64,000 nt of DNA, taken from contig QIAM01000026.1 of assembly GCA_003225555.1 (NCBI GenBank), positions 62,001-126,000 of the forward strand. Direction: 5' to 3'. The notes beneath the pieces were generated by a model. It was not told the origin of the DNA. It was given only the letters and a program-made list of their open reading frames with translations, and did no database searches. Below are positions 29,510 to 38,651 of the stretch, in pieces. The position numbers and the translations under genes were made by a program. The DNA comes from Acidobacteriota bacterium. GTDB taxonomy: Bacteria > Acidobacteriota > Terriglobia > Terriglobales > Acidobacteriaceae. How positions within the stretch are numbered: the first letter of the stretch is position 1; every line of letters starts with the position of its first letter.

Positions 29510-31003
29510 ATGGCCAAGATCGCGGTCCTTTACGACGCTGGCCAGGCTGTGCTTTCCACTTTTGATCCGGATGAAGTGCTGCAGCGCATTCTGGGCATCG
29601 CCCGTGATTATTTCCATCTGCAGAACGTAGCCATCTTGTTGCTCGACAAGGAGGCTCAGCAGCTGTGCGTCCGTTCGCAGATTGGCTGGGATCAGGGACA
29701 GGATCAGATTCGTCTGGGGCTAGGCCAGGGGCTTACGGGAGCCGCCGCGGTGAAGAAGCAGCCAGTCTACGCTCCCGACGTCACTAAGGACTCACGTTAT
29801 ATATGCACCGCCCAGTCCACATGCTCGGAGCTGGCGATTCCCCTGATGGTGCGGGACGAAGTGGTAGGCGTACTGGACTGTCAAAGTGACCAGCTCGACC
29901 CTTTCGATAAGGACACGATCGAGCTCCTCACCTTGTTTTCGACGCAGGCCTCGATGGCACTGCAGAACGCGCGCCTGTACACGCTGGAACGGCAGCGTGC
30001 CCGGCAGTTGGAAGCGATCAATGCCATTGCGCAGCAGAGTACGGCCGTTCTCGATCTTGAGGAACTGCTTTCACGGGTGTGTTGCCTGATCCAGCAGGCA
30101 TTTCAGGTCTCGCACGTCTCGTTGTTCTTGCGCGACGAAGGGGAACTAGTGCTGCGTGCGCACCACGGAACTCTGACGCCGCGTGCGGCGCCCGAGAACA
30201 TGCGCTTCCCTGCCGGTCAGGAGCCCTGGTCAAGCATTCTCGCGACCAGCGGCACATTCATCGAGAAAGATCTGGGAGGTACCCCGGAGCATCTCAAGTT
30301 CTTCGTAGAATCAGCATCGCGGTTGAGCATCCCGCTGGTTTCGTTCGGGCAGACGCTGGGCGTACTCACTCTCGACAGTTCTACGCCGAATGCGTTCCGG
30401 GAGAGTGAGCTGAGTTCTCTGGAATCCGTAGCCGACATTTGCGCGACTTCCATCCAGAACGCGAACTACGTCGAGCGGATGAAGCAACTCGCCTATCTCG
30501 ATGGCCTGACCGGCATCTTTAACCGGCGGTTCTTCGAGCTGCGGATCATGGAAGAAATCGAACGCGCCCGCCGCTATGGAATGGGCATGGCCGTCATCAT
30601 GGCTGACATTGACACGTTCAAGCCGCTGAACGATGAGTTCGGGCACCTGCTGGGAGACGAAGTACTGCGACAGGTTTCGTCGTTGTTCCACCAACAGCTG
30701 CGAAAGATTGATGTGGTATGTCGCTATGGGGGAGAGGAATTCGCGATCCTGCTCAGCCAAACCAGCGCACAACACGCGGTGGCTGTGGCCGAGAAGCTGC
30801 GGAAGATAGTGGAAACCTGGCAATTTCCCGGCGTGCCGCGAAGAGTGACGATCAGCGCAGGAATCGCAGCTTTCCCTGATCATGGCACCACGCGAGATGA
30901 ACTGGTGCGCGCCGCCGACACCGGCCTGTACGCCGCGAAGCAATCCGGCCGGAATCGCGTGTGCTCGTCCCATTTGGCACGCGCTGCTTCAGCGGGGAAC
31001 TAG
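29510..31003 (+). CDS. GAF-GAF-GGDEF diguanylate cyclase
   Basis: Two GAF segments, then LAYLDGLTGIFNRRFFELRIMEEIERARRYGMGMAVIMADIDTFKPLNDEFGHLLGDEVLRQVSSLFHQQLRKIDVVCRYGGEEFAILL. Confidence 0.93.
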   Translation: MAKIAVLYDAGQAVLSTFDPDEVLQRILGIARDYFHLQNVAILLLDKEAQQLCVRSQIGWDQGQDQIRLGLGQGLTGAAAVKKQPVYAPDVTKDSRYICTAQSTCSELAIPLMVRDEVVGVLDCQSDQLDPFDKDTIELLTLFSTQASMALQNARLYTLERQRARQLEAINAIAQQSTAVLDLEELLSRVCCLIQQAFQVSHVSLFLRDEGELVLRAHHGTLTPRAAPENMRFPAGQEPWSSILATSGTFIEKDLGGTPEHLKFFVESASRLSIPLVSFGQTLGVLTLDSSTPNAFRESELSSLESVADICATSIQNANYVERMKQLAYLDGLTGIFNRRFFELRIMEEIERARRYGMGMAVIMADIDTFKPLNDEFGHLLGDEVLRQVSSLFHQQLRKIDVVCRYGGEEFAILLSQTSAQHAVAVAEKLRKIVETWQFPGVPRRVTISAGIAAFPDHGTTRDELVRAADTGLYAAKQSGRNRVCSSHLARAASAGN

Positions 31004-31082
31004 CCTCGTGCTGATCTGTGTTGGGCGGCGTCCTTTTGGCAGCGGCGCGCGCCCTTTCCGAACGCTTCGAAGAGGCTGACGC

Positions 31083-31154
31083 TTTGAAAGGGCGGGGCTT
31101 CAAGCCGCGCCGTCAAGCTGCACAATCAGCCCGGCTTTAGCCGCTGAGGGGACG
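31083..31154 (+). repeat. Dispersed two-hairpin element 'TTTGAAAGGGCGCGGCTTC...', copy 1
   Basis: TTTGAAAGGGCGGGGCTTCAAGCCGCGCCGTCAAGCTGCACAATCAGCCCGGCTTTAGCCGCTGAGGGGACG. Confidence 0.85.
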
Positions 31155-31163
31155 CCCGACTCG

Positions 31164-32297
31164 TCAGATATTCAGCCAGTAGCGCTGCATTTCCATCTGT
31201 AACCTGAGCATCTCGTTGCGCAGCTTTTCCTGCTCCTTCTTCATCTTTTCCTGCTGCGGCTGCAACTCTCGTTTCAGTTTCTCCGCCTGCTCTCGCATCA
31301 GTCTCTTTTGCGAGCACGTGGACTTTTGCAGCTGCGAAGCCTTCCCTGCCTCTTCAGACGCCATTTCAATCGCCGGCCGGAGCCGCGCAATTTCGTCCTG
31401 CACTTCGCTTAACCGGACATAGGAATCCGCGTCAAGCAGCGGTCCTTCAAAGCTTTCTTCTTCGAAAAGTTCGCCGGAATCCTTGCGCTCGGGCAGAGTC
31501 AGGTTCAGGTTCTGTTCTTTCTTGTCGCGAACCACCCCGACGCTGATCGATCCGCTGTGTGGACGCAAAGCATGCGTGAAGTCGCTGGTATCCTGGACAA
31601 CCTGATTGTTGACCTTCACAATCACGTCGCCCGCATGGAATCCCGCTTTCTCCGCGCGGCTGCCCTTCTCGACCGACCGGATCAGCACACCCTTGCCCCC
31701 CTTCACGCCAAAGAACTCGCCAAGCTGCGGGGTAAGATTTTCTACCATCAATCCACTCCGGGCCGAGGACCGAACCACCACGACATTAATCTCTGGGATC
31801 TCCATGTCAGGCATGTTCGGCATCGCCGGCATTTCGAAGTGGAAATCCTTGGCCTTGGGCGAATACGCGAATTCCTTGCGGCGATCCCCTAGCTGTACTT
31901 TCACGGTGACCGGCTGACCATCACGGCTCAGGCCCAGGGTCACCACCCGCCCCGGAGGGGTTTCGCGAATCATGCGGCGCAATTGCGCTCCACTCTCGAG
32001 TGCCGCGCCGTTCAATGTCAAGATAACGTCGTGCTCCTTGATGCCCGCCTTGCCTGCCGGTGCATCCTGGTCGACCATGGTCACCTCGACACCCTTCTCA
32101 TCCTTCAACTTCAAGGCGCTCAGGCGTTCGGTGGTTACGTCGCTGACATCCACCCCAAGGTAGGCGCCGGTGCCAGATTCCTCGCTGGGAATTCCGAGCA
32201 GAGGCGAGGGCGGATCGACGGACCAGTTTTGTGCGGCCTGGGAGAAACTGAACAGCAAAGGCAATAGAGCAAGGCTCGTGAGAACGTATCTACGCAT
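31164..32297 (-). CDS. PDZ-domain secreted protein (two PDZ-like domains, C-terminal coiled coil)
   Basis: AYLGVDVSDVTTERLSALKLKDEKGVEVTMVDQDAPAGKAGIKEHDVILTLNG; FFGVKGGKGVLIRSVEKGSRAEKAGFHAGDVIVKVNNQVV; Glu/Lys/Gln-rich C terminus. Confidence 0.88.
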   Translation of the reverse strand: MRRYVLTSLALLPLLFSFSQAAQNWSVDPPSPLLGIPSEESGTGAYLGVDVSDVTTERLSALKLKDEKGVEVTMVDQDAPAGKAGIKEHDVILTLNGAALESGAQLRRMIRETPPGRVVTLGLSRDGQPVTVKVQLGDRRKEFAYSPKAKDFHFEMPAMPNMPDMEIPEINVVVVRSSARSGLMVENLTPQLGEFFGVKGGKGVLIRSVEKGSRAEKAGFHAGDVIVKVNNQVVQDTSDFTHALRPHSGSISVGVVRDKKEQNLNLTLPERKDSGELFEEESFEGPLLDADSYVRLSEVQDEIARLRPAIEMASEEAGKASQLQKSTCSQKRLMREQAEKLKRELQPQQEKMKKEQEKLRNEMLRLQMEMQRYWLNI

Positions 32298-32385
32298 GGG
32301 TCATTCCCTCGACACTGTGGTCTTGATGTTTGCTACGACCTGTCAAAGCAGCGACCCAGTCAACCGCTGCCTTCGAACGAAGTCG

Positions 32386-33591
32386 TCAGCGCCCGGCGCG
32401 CTTCAGGCAGATATCGCCCGTCGCCGTATGTATCTTCACCACTGGACCGCCACCGTTCAGTTTGCCATCCGCGGTAAGCGTCTTCGGACCATAAGGCCCA
32501 CCTTCGCTACTGATGTGAATATCAGGGAAATCTGAAGTGATGCGGTGCCCATTGCCCAGTTCGACGCTAGCGCGCACGGTCACTGCAACGTCAGGCGCAA
32601 TGTAAACGGTGATATCCCCCGCCCCAGTCTCGATCATCGAATCGCTGCGCTCGCCCCCAGTGTTGACCAGCTTCACGACAATTCCGCCAGCTCCAGTCTC
32701 CACGTGAGCGGACGGCACGCCGTAAAGTTCAATGCCTCCACCGCCGGTCTGGGCGCGAACGTGGCCCTTGGCAGAGGCAAGATGGATGCTGCCGCCGCCA
32801 GTGTCGACATCGACTGGCCCGTTAATGTCGCCCAGATCAATACTGCCGCCACCGGTCGAAACCTTCGCTTTGCCGTTGCACTGCCTGAGCTCGATGCTGC
32901 CGCCGCCAGTCTCGATCGTGGCATCTTGCCCCGCAGACTGAATCTCCACGCCGCCGCCGCCAGTTTCTGCGACTATCTTGCCGTTGGCGTGATGAACCTC
33001 AATCGGCCCACCGCCAGTGCGCAGCCCGATATCTCCGGTGATAGTCCCTACCTCGATCGATCCGCCGCCGGTCTCGGCACTTACGCCTCCGCCTATGTCG
33101 TCCAGACGCATAGCGCCGCCGCCGCTCGCCGCGTCGACTTTCCCAGTTACGCCCATGGCGTCGATGCCACCGCCGTCGGTCTCAAGTTTCACCCAGGCCA
33201 TTTCGCGCGGAACGTTGATCGTAAACTCGCCGGAAAAATGACGTGGTGGCTTGCCCTGCCAGTCCCCCGTGATCCAGGCGGTATCTCCTTTGACCCAGGC
33301 ACTGACTTTGAAGTTTTCGAACTGCCGGCGGGCATCCTGCTCGGAGGAGGTCTTGGCACGTGTATGAACCATGTAATTAATGGCTTGCTGCTGCCCGCCT
33401 CGCAGAATGACCGATCCCGCATCGACTTTGACCCGCAAGTTCTTCACCGCGGCCAGCGTGCCTGTGATTTCCTGGCTCCAGGCGCCGCCATCGCGGGATA
33501 TGTGTGACTCTTGTGCCAGGGCCAGCGGCACAAGCAGGGCCACCGCGAAGGTGAGCCCGACGAATTGTGGCGAACGTTTCAAAGTAAACAC
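32386..33591 (-). CDS. Secreted DUF4097-like beta-solenoid protein with ~18-aa TGGGxIxL repeats
   Basis: TGGGPIEVHHANGKIVAE / TGGGGVEIQSAGQDATIE / TGGGSIELRQCNGKAKVS / TGGGSIDLGDINGPVDVD / TGGGSIHLASAKGHVRAQ. Confidence 0.82.
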   Translation of the reverse strand: MFTLKRSPQFVGLTFAVALLVPLALAQESHISRDGGAWSQEITGTLAAVKNLRVKVDAGSVILRGGQQQAINYMVHTRAKTSSEQDARRQFENFKVSAWVKGDTAWITGDWQGKPPRHFSGEFTINVPREMAWVKLETDGGGIDAMGVTGKVDAASGGGAMRLDDIGGGVSAETGGGSIEVGTITGDIGLRTGGGPIEVHHANGKIVAETGGGGVEIQSAGQDATIETGGGSIELRQCNGKAKVSTGGGSIDLGDINGPVDVDTGGGSIHLASAKGHVRAQTGGGGIELYGVPSAHVETGAGGIVVKLVNTGGERSDSMIETGAGDITVYIAPDVAVTVRASVELGNGHRITSDFPDIHISSEGGPYGPKTLTADGKLNGGGPVVKIHTATGDICLKRAGR

Positions 33592-33625
33592 CTCGCTTCA
33601 ATCTGTCAGATCTACAGAAACTTCA

Positions 33626-34558
33626 TCAGTCAATTTCCGGCAACTGGGCGAGCATCGTACGGGCCTGTGAGCGGATGTACTGGCTCGAGTCTTTGGCGGC
33701 CAGCGTCATCAGCACGCCGCGTACGCTGCCGTCCGCTTTTACAGGTTCAATCAGCCGCATCGCCTCGGTGCGCACACCCGCATTGGTGTCATTTACCAGC
33801 GCGGAGAGAACTGCGTCACGGACGCGAGTGTCATCCTTGACGAATCCACCCAGCGCATCCATCACCTTCAGACGCACGCCCGGGTTCGAGTCGTTCTGCA
33901 GCCGGTCAATCAGAAGTTCGCGAATCTGGATATCGTTCGGCTTGCGCGTCAGCACATCCACCGAATCCATGCGCACGCCGGAGTTGTAGTTATTCCGCGC
34001 CGCATATAGCAGCAGTTGCTGGATGCGCTGATCATTCAGCGAGCCCTGTGCTTCCTGCGTGGAGACTGTGTTGTACTTGATGTTGATCTGGTTCGTGGAA
34101 GGGTCTTGAGTAACAGATTGAATACCGGTGATCGCGGCTTCGGAAGCAGGGGGACCTACGATCCGGCCGCCGTCCGTTGTTGGACGCTGTATTACTCTGT
34201 AAGCTGCTCCAATTCCGCCAGCAAAGCCCAGGATGAGAATCGCCGAAGCCAGCGCCGGCGAGAATCGCACCTGCCGCAGCCAGTTGGCCGGATCGAAAGC
34301 CAGCTTGTGCCAGAAGTGGCCCTGCTCAACGGTTTCGAGCCCTTCCTGCAAACCCATCCGCGAGGCTGCCAGCAAATTGGGTGTCGGCTCCAGCGCCGGA
34401 GTCTGTGAGAGTAGGGCGTGAAACTCCTGCTCCGCCTTCAGTTCCGCTGCGCAATCCGCACAGCGAACCACGTGCTGTTCCAGTTCGTGACGAGCATCAT
34501 CGGCAAGCTCGCCATAAACCTGCAGCACGATATTTTCTCGTACCCATTCACATTTCAT
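33626..34558 (-). CDS. Putative anti-sigma factor: zinc-finger domain, TM segment and HEAT-like repeats
   Basis: LEQHVVRCADCAAELKAEQEFHALL zinc-finger-like; FSPALASAILILGFAGGIGAAY TM; repeated DRLQNDSNPGVRLKVMDAL / ALVNDTNAGVRTEAMRLI. Confidence 0.83.
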   Translation of the reverse strand: MKCEWVRENIVLQVYGELADDARHELEQHVVRCADCAAELKAEQEFHALLSQTPALEPTPNLLAASRMGLQEGLETVEQGHFWHKLAFDPANWLRQVRFSPALASAILILGFAGGIGAAYRVIQRPTTDGGRIVGPPASEAAITGIQSVTQDPSTNQINIKYNTVSTQEAQGSLNDQRIQQLLLYAARNNYNSGVRMDSVDVLTRKPNDIQIRELLIDRLQNDSNPGVRLKVMDALGGFVKDDTRVRDAVLSALVNDTNAGVRTEAMRLIEPVKADGSVRGVLMTLAAKDSSQYIRSQARTMLAQLPEID

Positions 34559-34582
34559 CGTCGCACCTTCATCATACGAACC

Positions 34583-34634
34583 ATGTGGGGACAGCCGCCC
34601 TCGGCTGTCCGGTCGAGCAAAGCTCGGCTTGCCG
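34583..34634 (+). repeat. Two-hairpin palindromic element, intergenic copy (sigma / anti-sigma)
   Basis: ATGTGGGGACAGCCGCCCTCGGCTGTCCGGTCGAGCAAAGCTCGGCTTGCC. Confidence 0.88.
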
Positions 34635-35228
34635 TCATCTCATGTCCGCCAGCGCCCCGCGCAACTTCTGCGTGGCGCGGAAGAGGGTATTCTTGGCGGT
34701 CTCTTCCGTCGTATGCAAAATCTCACCCACAGTCCGCAACTTCAACCCGTGATAATGCTTCAGCTCGAAAACCATGCGCTCGCGCGGCGTTAACTTTTCC
34801 AGGGCCCCGGAGATCCGCGCCCCCAGCTGACGCCGCATCAAATCGCGCTCCGGATTCGCTCCCGCCCGCCCGTCCGGCACCTGGTCGAGCAGGTCGTACT
34901 CCCCACCCGACGCGTCTTTCACCACCGGCGCATCTTCCTTGCGCACCTGCTTCTTGCGCAGATGATCCAGACACAGGTTGGTCACGATCCGGTAGATCCA
35001 GGTGTAGAAGGAACACTCGAAGCGGAAGCTGCCGATGCTCTTGTAGGCCTTGAGAAAGGCGTCCTGGTAGACGTCCTGGGCCTCGGGCTCATTGCCGGTG
35101 AGATGAAGAGCCAGTCGCAAAACCGCCTGGTCATAGTGACGCACGAGCTCCTCGAAGGCAGCGCGGTTACCGCGCTGCGCCTCGCGGATCAGCATCGTGT
35201 CGTCTATGCGGCGTTCTTGCCCAGCCAT
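34635..35228 (-). CDS. ECF-type RNA polymerase sigma factor
   Basis: LIREAQRGNRAAFEELVRHYDQAVLRLALHLTGNEPEAQDVYQDAFLKAYKSIGSFRFECSFYTWIYRIVTNLCLDHLRKKQ; start at MAGQERRIDD. Confidence 0.93.
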   Translation of the reverse strand: MAGQERRIDDTMLIREAQRGNRAAFEELVRHYDQAVLRLALHLTGNEPEAQDVYQDAFLKAYKSIGSFRFECSFYTWIYRIVTNLCLDHLRKKQVRKEDAPVVKDASGGEYDLLDQVPDGRAGANPERDLMRRQLGARISGALEKLTPRERMVFELKHYHGLKLRTVGEILHTTEETAKNTLFRATQKLRGALADMR

Positions 35229-35636
35229 GCGGTCCCGTATACCAGTACTCTGGTTACCGCTGACTCTATCTCTCTCGCTCTTCGTTCCCGAGTGGGCCCG
35301 TTGGCCAACCGCAAATGGCACTACCCATGCATCGGCCGGCATTTATTGTGTCCTCTACCTGCCCGGTATTTATGCCGTATCCGGGCTTGCACAGGAATAG
35401 ACGGGTTGTCAGCAGAACCGTGAGCAGAAATTATAGAGGGTGAGAGGGATTTTCGGGGAGCCTAGGTGCTTCTTGTGCAAGGATTTAGGGTGAAACAGAA
35501 CAATTGAGGACAGGGCAACTCAAGGGTTTGGCATAGGAAATGCCCTGTTTAAGATGCAACCCCGCTTTCCGCATGCTGCCGCGACTCGCGGGCTGCGCAG
35601 CCCGAGCCTAGAACTCGGGCCCATGGATGTTGAAAG

Positions 35637-36092
35637 CTACTCAGCTACTGCTTCTTTCTCGATCACAACCTTCAAGTGCGCGGTCACGTCCTTGTGCAAC
35701 TTCATCGGCACGGTGAATTCGCCCAGGGTCTTCAGCGGCTCATGCAGTTGGATCTTGCGGCGATCCACATTGAATCCCTTCTTGGTGAGGGCGTCGCCGA
35801 TATCGCTCGAGGTAACAGAGCCGAAAAGCTGATCGTGCTCGCCCGAATGGCGCTGGAACGTCACCGACACGCCGTCAAACTGCTTGGCGAGTTCTTCGGC
35901 CTGCGCCTTCTCCTTTGCGGAGCGACGCACAGAGGCCGCCTTCATCTGCGCGATCACGGCTTTGTTGCCCTCGCTGGCCTCAATAGCCAGCTTGCGCGGC
36001 AAAAGGAAATTCCGCCCGTAACCTTCGGCGACCTTCACCACCTCGCCCCGTGATCCCAACTTGGCTACATCTTCTTTGAGAATGACTTCCAT
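35637..36092 (-). CDS. rplI: 50S ribosomal protein L9
   Basis: MEVILKEDVAKLGSRGEVVKVAEGYGRNFLLPRKLAIEAS. Confidence 0.97.
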   Translation of the reverse strand: MEVILKEDVAKLGSRGEVVKVAEGYGRNFLLPRKLAIEASEGNKAVIAQMKAASVRRSAKEKAQAEELAKQFDGVSVTFQRHSGEHDQLFGSVTSSDIGDALTKKGFNVDRRKIQLHEPLKTLGEFTVPMKLHKDVTAHLKVVIEKEAVAE

Positions 36093-36110
36093 AGTATGAC
36101 TCCGATTTTG

Positions 36111-36201
36111 AGCTCTCAGCCGTCAGCCTTCAGCTATCAGCAAATTCCAAACCCTCAGAGAGAACAAGCTGCGAGCTGAAGGCTAATAGCTGACAGCTTG
36201 T
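36111..36201. repeat. Heptamer array, inverted arms (CAGCTAT family), rpsR-rplI junction
   Basis: AGCTCTC|AGCCGTC|AGCCTTC|AGCTATC|AGC ... AGCTGCG|AGCTGAA|GGCTAAT|AGCTGAC|AGCTTGT. Confidence 0.92.
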
Positions 36202-36205
36202 TTTC

Positions 36206-36595
36206 TTACGATGCGCGTCCGGCAAACGGCAGCAGTGCGATATTGCGCGCCCGCTTGATCGCCGCTGAGAGGCGATGCTGGTGCGGCGAGCACACGCCCG
36301 TCAGCCGCCGGGGCACGATCTTGCCGCTCTCGGCAACGAACTGACCGAGCAGCCGGTAATCCTTGTAGTTGATGTTCTCGATTTTCTCGACGCAGAACTT
36401 GCAGACTTTCTTGCGCCGGAAAAACTTGCGTCCGCCTTCACGCGGAGGTCCGCCGGGGCCCGAGCGGCCTCCAGAACGCGGACGGTCTCCGCCCGGACGA
36501 TCGCCGCGTGGGCCATCCCCACCCGATCGTTGTCCCTCGCGAGGTGCGTCGCCGGCTGGCCGTTCGGCCGCTGGCGTTCTGATTTCGTCAGCCAT
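36206..36595 (-). CDS. rpsR: 30S ribosomal protein S18 with Gly/Arg/Pro-rich N-terminal extension
   Basis: [70 protein letters not shown]; start at MADEIRTP. Confidence 0.95.
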   Translation of the reverse strand: MADEIRTPAAERPAGDAPREGQRSGGDGPRGDRPGGDRPRSGGRSGPGGPPREGGRKFFRRKKVCKFCVEKIENINYKDYRLLGQFVAESGKIVPRRLTGVCSPHQHRLSAAIKRARNIALLPFAGRAS

Positions 36596-36609
36596 AAGTC
36601 TCCTTCGTT

Positions 36610-36685
36610 CAGTGGCCAGTGACCAGTGGCCAGTTCTTGCGCACATAAATTCAATTTGACTGGCCACTGACCACTGGCCACTGCT
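36610..36685. repeat. Heptamer array, inverted arms (CAGTGGC family), rpsF-rpsR junction
   Basis: CAGTGGC|CAGTGAC|CAGTGGC|CAGTTCT ... GACTGGC|CACTGAC|CACTGGC|CACTGCT. Confidence 0.93.
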
Positions 36686-36687
36686 CT

Positions 36688-37098
36688 TCACGCCGTCGCT
36701 GGAGTTTCCGCCGCCGGTGCCGCAGGAGCTTCCGCGGCAGCAGCAGGTTGCGCGCTGACCTTCTTGCGTGCATCGCGCAAAGCCTTGATCTTGTCGAGCC
36801 GCTTCTGCTCCTCGTCGATGCGGACGGTGAGGAACTTGATCACCGGCTCAGTTACGCGCAAACGGCGCTCCAGTTCGTGAATCACCGCCCCCCCACCCTC
36901 GACCGTCATCAAGATGTACACACCATCGTGAAACTTGCGGACCGTGTAGGCGAGACGGCGCTTGCCCATCTTCTCCACGCTCTTCACCGAGCCACCGGCA
37001 GGCGTCACCGTCGACCCCAGGGTGGCAATCAGTTTGTCCAAATCCTCGTCCGTCATATCGGGACGAACGATAAACATCAGCTCATAAGTACGATTCAT
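36688..37098 (-). CDS. rpsF: 30S ribosomal protein S6
   Basis: [23 protein letters not shown]...[51 protein letters not shown]. Confidence 0.96.
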   Translation of the reverse strand: MNRTYELMFIVRPDMTDEDLDKLIATLGSTVTPAGGSVKSVEKMGKRRLAYTVRKFHDGVYILMTVEGGGAVIHELERRLRVTEPVIKFLTVRIDEEQKRLDKIKALRDARKKVSAQPAAAAEAPAAPAAETPATA

Positions 37099-37119
37099 TC
37101 GCTATCTCCAAATCTTTAG

Positions 37120-37200
37120 CAGTGGCCAGTCATCGGTGGTCAGTGACCACAAAATCGCGCGTGTTTACTGGCCACTGGCCACTGATCACTGACCACTTTC
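37120..37200. repeat. Heptamer array, inverted arms (CAGTGGC family), pth-rpsF junction
   Basis: CAGTGGC|CAGTCAT|CGGTGGT|CAGTGAC|CAC ... TACTGGC|CACTGGC|CACTGAT|CACTGAC|CACTTTC. Confidence 0.93.
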
Positions 37201-37767
37201 TTCTTTCCGGTTGAAGCGGTTCATCGCCGCCGCCGGACCTTCTTTCAAAATCACTTTCACTGCTTCTTCCACCGCGTCGAGCATCCCATCGACAACCTTC
37301 AGCTGCGCCTTACGCAGCGGCGCCAGCAAGTAGCGCTGGCCGTCTTCCACCTTGCGCTCCGGCGCTACGCCGATCCGGATGCGCAGGAAGTCTTTCGTTC
37401 CCAGCGCCCCGATAATCGACTCGATGCCGTTATGCCCCGCCGAACTGCGCCGCGTGTGAATCCGCAGCATGCCCAGCGGGAAATCCAGCTCGTCCTGAAT
37501 CACGATCAGGCCCGACTCTGGTTTCACTTCGTGCTTCCTGACCAATTCGCCGACCGACAGACCACTCAGGTTCATGTAGGTCTCAGGCTTGGCCAGCAGC
37601 ACCGGCACACTTTCAACTTCCGCGCGGGCCGTCAGCGCCCGGCATTGCCGGTTTCGTACTTCAATCCCCAGGTCGCCGGCGATGCGATCAATCGCCAGGA
37701 AGCCCAGGTTATGCGGCGTAAATTGATACTCGATACCCGGGTTACCGAGACCGACGATCAGTTTCAA
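37186..37767 (-). CDS. pth: Peptidyl-tRNA hydrolase
   Basis: MKLIVGLGNPGIEYQFTPHNLGFLAIDRIA...LLAKPETYMNLSG...DELDFPLGMLRIHTRRSSAGHNGIESIIGALGT. Confidence 0.96.
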   Translation of the reverse strand: MKLIVGLGNPGIEYQFTPHNLGFLAIDRIAGDLGIEVRNRQCRALTARAEVESVPVLLAKPETYMNLSGLSVGELVRKHEVKPESGLIVIQDELDFPLGMLRIHTRRSSAGHNGIESIIGALGTKDFLRIRIGVAPERKVEDGQRYLLAPLRKAQLKVVDGMLDAVEEAVKVILKEGPAAAMNRFNRKEESGQ

Positions 37768-37790
37768 GCCACCATCCCGAACCGCGTGGC

Positions 37791-37884
37791 GGCGGACGCA
37801 TTCGTCCGCCCTGTTTCGTAGTGCGACGCCCTCGGGCCGGCGGCCGCGCTTCGCGCCCGGCCGGACGGGCGAATGCGCCCGTCC
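37791..37884. repeat. Composite palindromic element between rplY and pth
   Basis: GGCGGACG-CATT-CGTCCGCC (37791-37810); CGGCCGCGCTTCGCGCCCGGCCG; GGACGGGCG-AATG-CGCCCGTCC (37863-37884). Confidence 0.85.
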
Positions 37885-37893
37885 CTACGCACG

Positions 37894-38622
37894 CTATTTC
37901 TTCTCCTTCTTCTCGGCCTTCTCCGGCTTCTCCGCGGGAGCCTCGGCGCCTTCCTCATCGGTCTCCAGCTTGCCCTTCTTGATAACCTCGGGCTCCGCCG
38001 GGACCGCCGCCGCTTCCGCCGCCGCCACTTCCGGCGTGGCCACGACCTCTTCCTTCACCGACGTCACGTGCGCGACCGGCTGATTCGGGTCCGTGAGAAA
38101 TTTCAATTTCTCGCTATGCGGCAAATCCGACACGCGCAACACAGTGCCAAAAACCAGGTGGCTGATGTCCGCGTCGATGTGGCTGGGAATGGCAGCCGGC
38201 AAGCATTCAATCTCGACTTCGCGCAGAATCTGCTCGAGAATGCCACCCTGCGTCTTCACCCCTTCCGCTTCACCCTTCAGGAAGATGGGCACGGAAACTC
38301 TCAGCGCCTTGTCCATGGCGATGCGCTTCACGTCGATGTGAAGTAGCTTGCCCTTGATCGGTTCGTACTGCCAGTCCACGATCATGGCCTTGGTCCGCTC
38401 ACCGCCATTCAGCGTGAGATCGAAAATGGTGTTGTGGCCGGTCTCCGAGTGCAGAATGCGCAGCACCTGCCGCGGATCCACCGCTACGGACAGGGAGTCC
38501 TTGCCCGCCCCGTACACCACGCCGGGGACTTTGCCTTCACGGCGCACGCGCCGCGCGTCGTTCTTGGTTCCCGCCTCGCGCGGATGCGCTTCCAGAATGT
38601 TCGTTTCCAACGCAGTTGCCAT
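37894..38622 (-). CDS. rplY: 50S ribosomal protein L25/general stress protein Ctc
   Basis: GTKNDARRVRREGKVPGVVYGAGKDSLSVAVDPRQVLRIL...; acidic/KE-rich C-terminal tail. Confidence 0.93.
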   Translation of the reverse strand: MATALETNILEAHPREAGTKNDARRVRREGKVPGVVYGAGKDSLSVAVDPRQVLRILHSETGHNTIFDLTLNGGERTKAMIVDWQYEPIKGKLLHIDVKRIAMDKALRVSVPIFLKGEAEGVKTQGGILEQILREVEIECLPAAIPSHIDADISHLVFGTVLRVSDLPHSEKLKFLTDPNQPVAHVTSVKEEVVATPEVAAAEAAAVPAEPEVIKKGKLETDEEGAEAPAEKPEKAEKKEKK

Positions 38623-38651
38623 AAATTCGTATCCTGTCTTCGATTCCTAAT

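Noticed and set aside
31083-31154. Insertion sequence at the TTTGAAAGGG repeat
   Set aside because: No transposase ORF, no clear terminal inverted repeats or target duplications seen; too short for an autonomous IS
36206-36691. Longer rpsR ORF with N-terminal [33 protein letters not shown]
   Set aside because: The extension is translated heptamer repeat; normal start is MADEIRT at 36595
36610-37200. CRISPR array at the direct repeats around rpsF/rpsR/pth
   Set aside because: Units are 7 bp, contiguous and degenerate with no spacers; arms are inverted; no cas genes nearby
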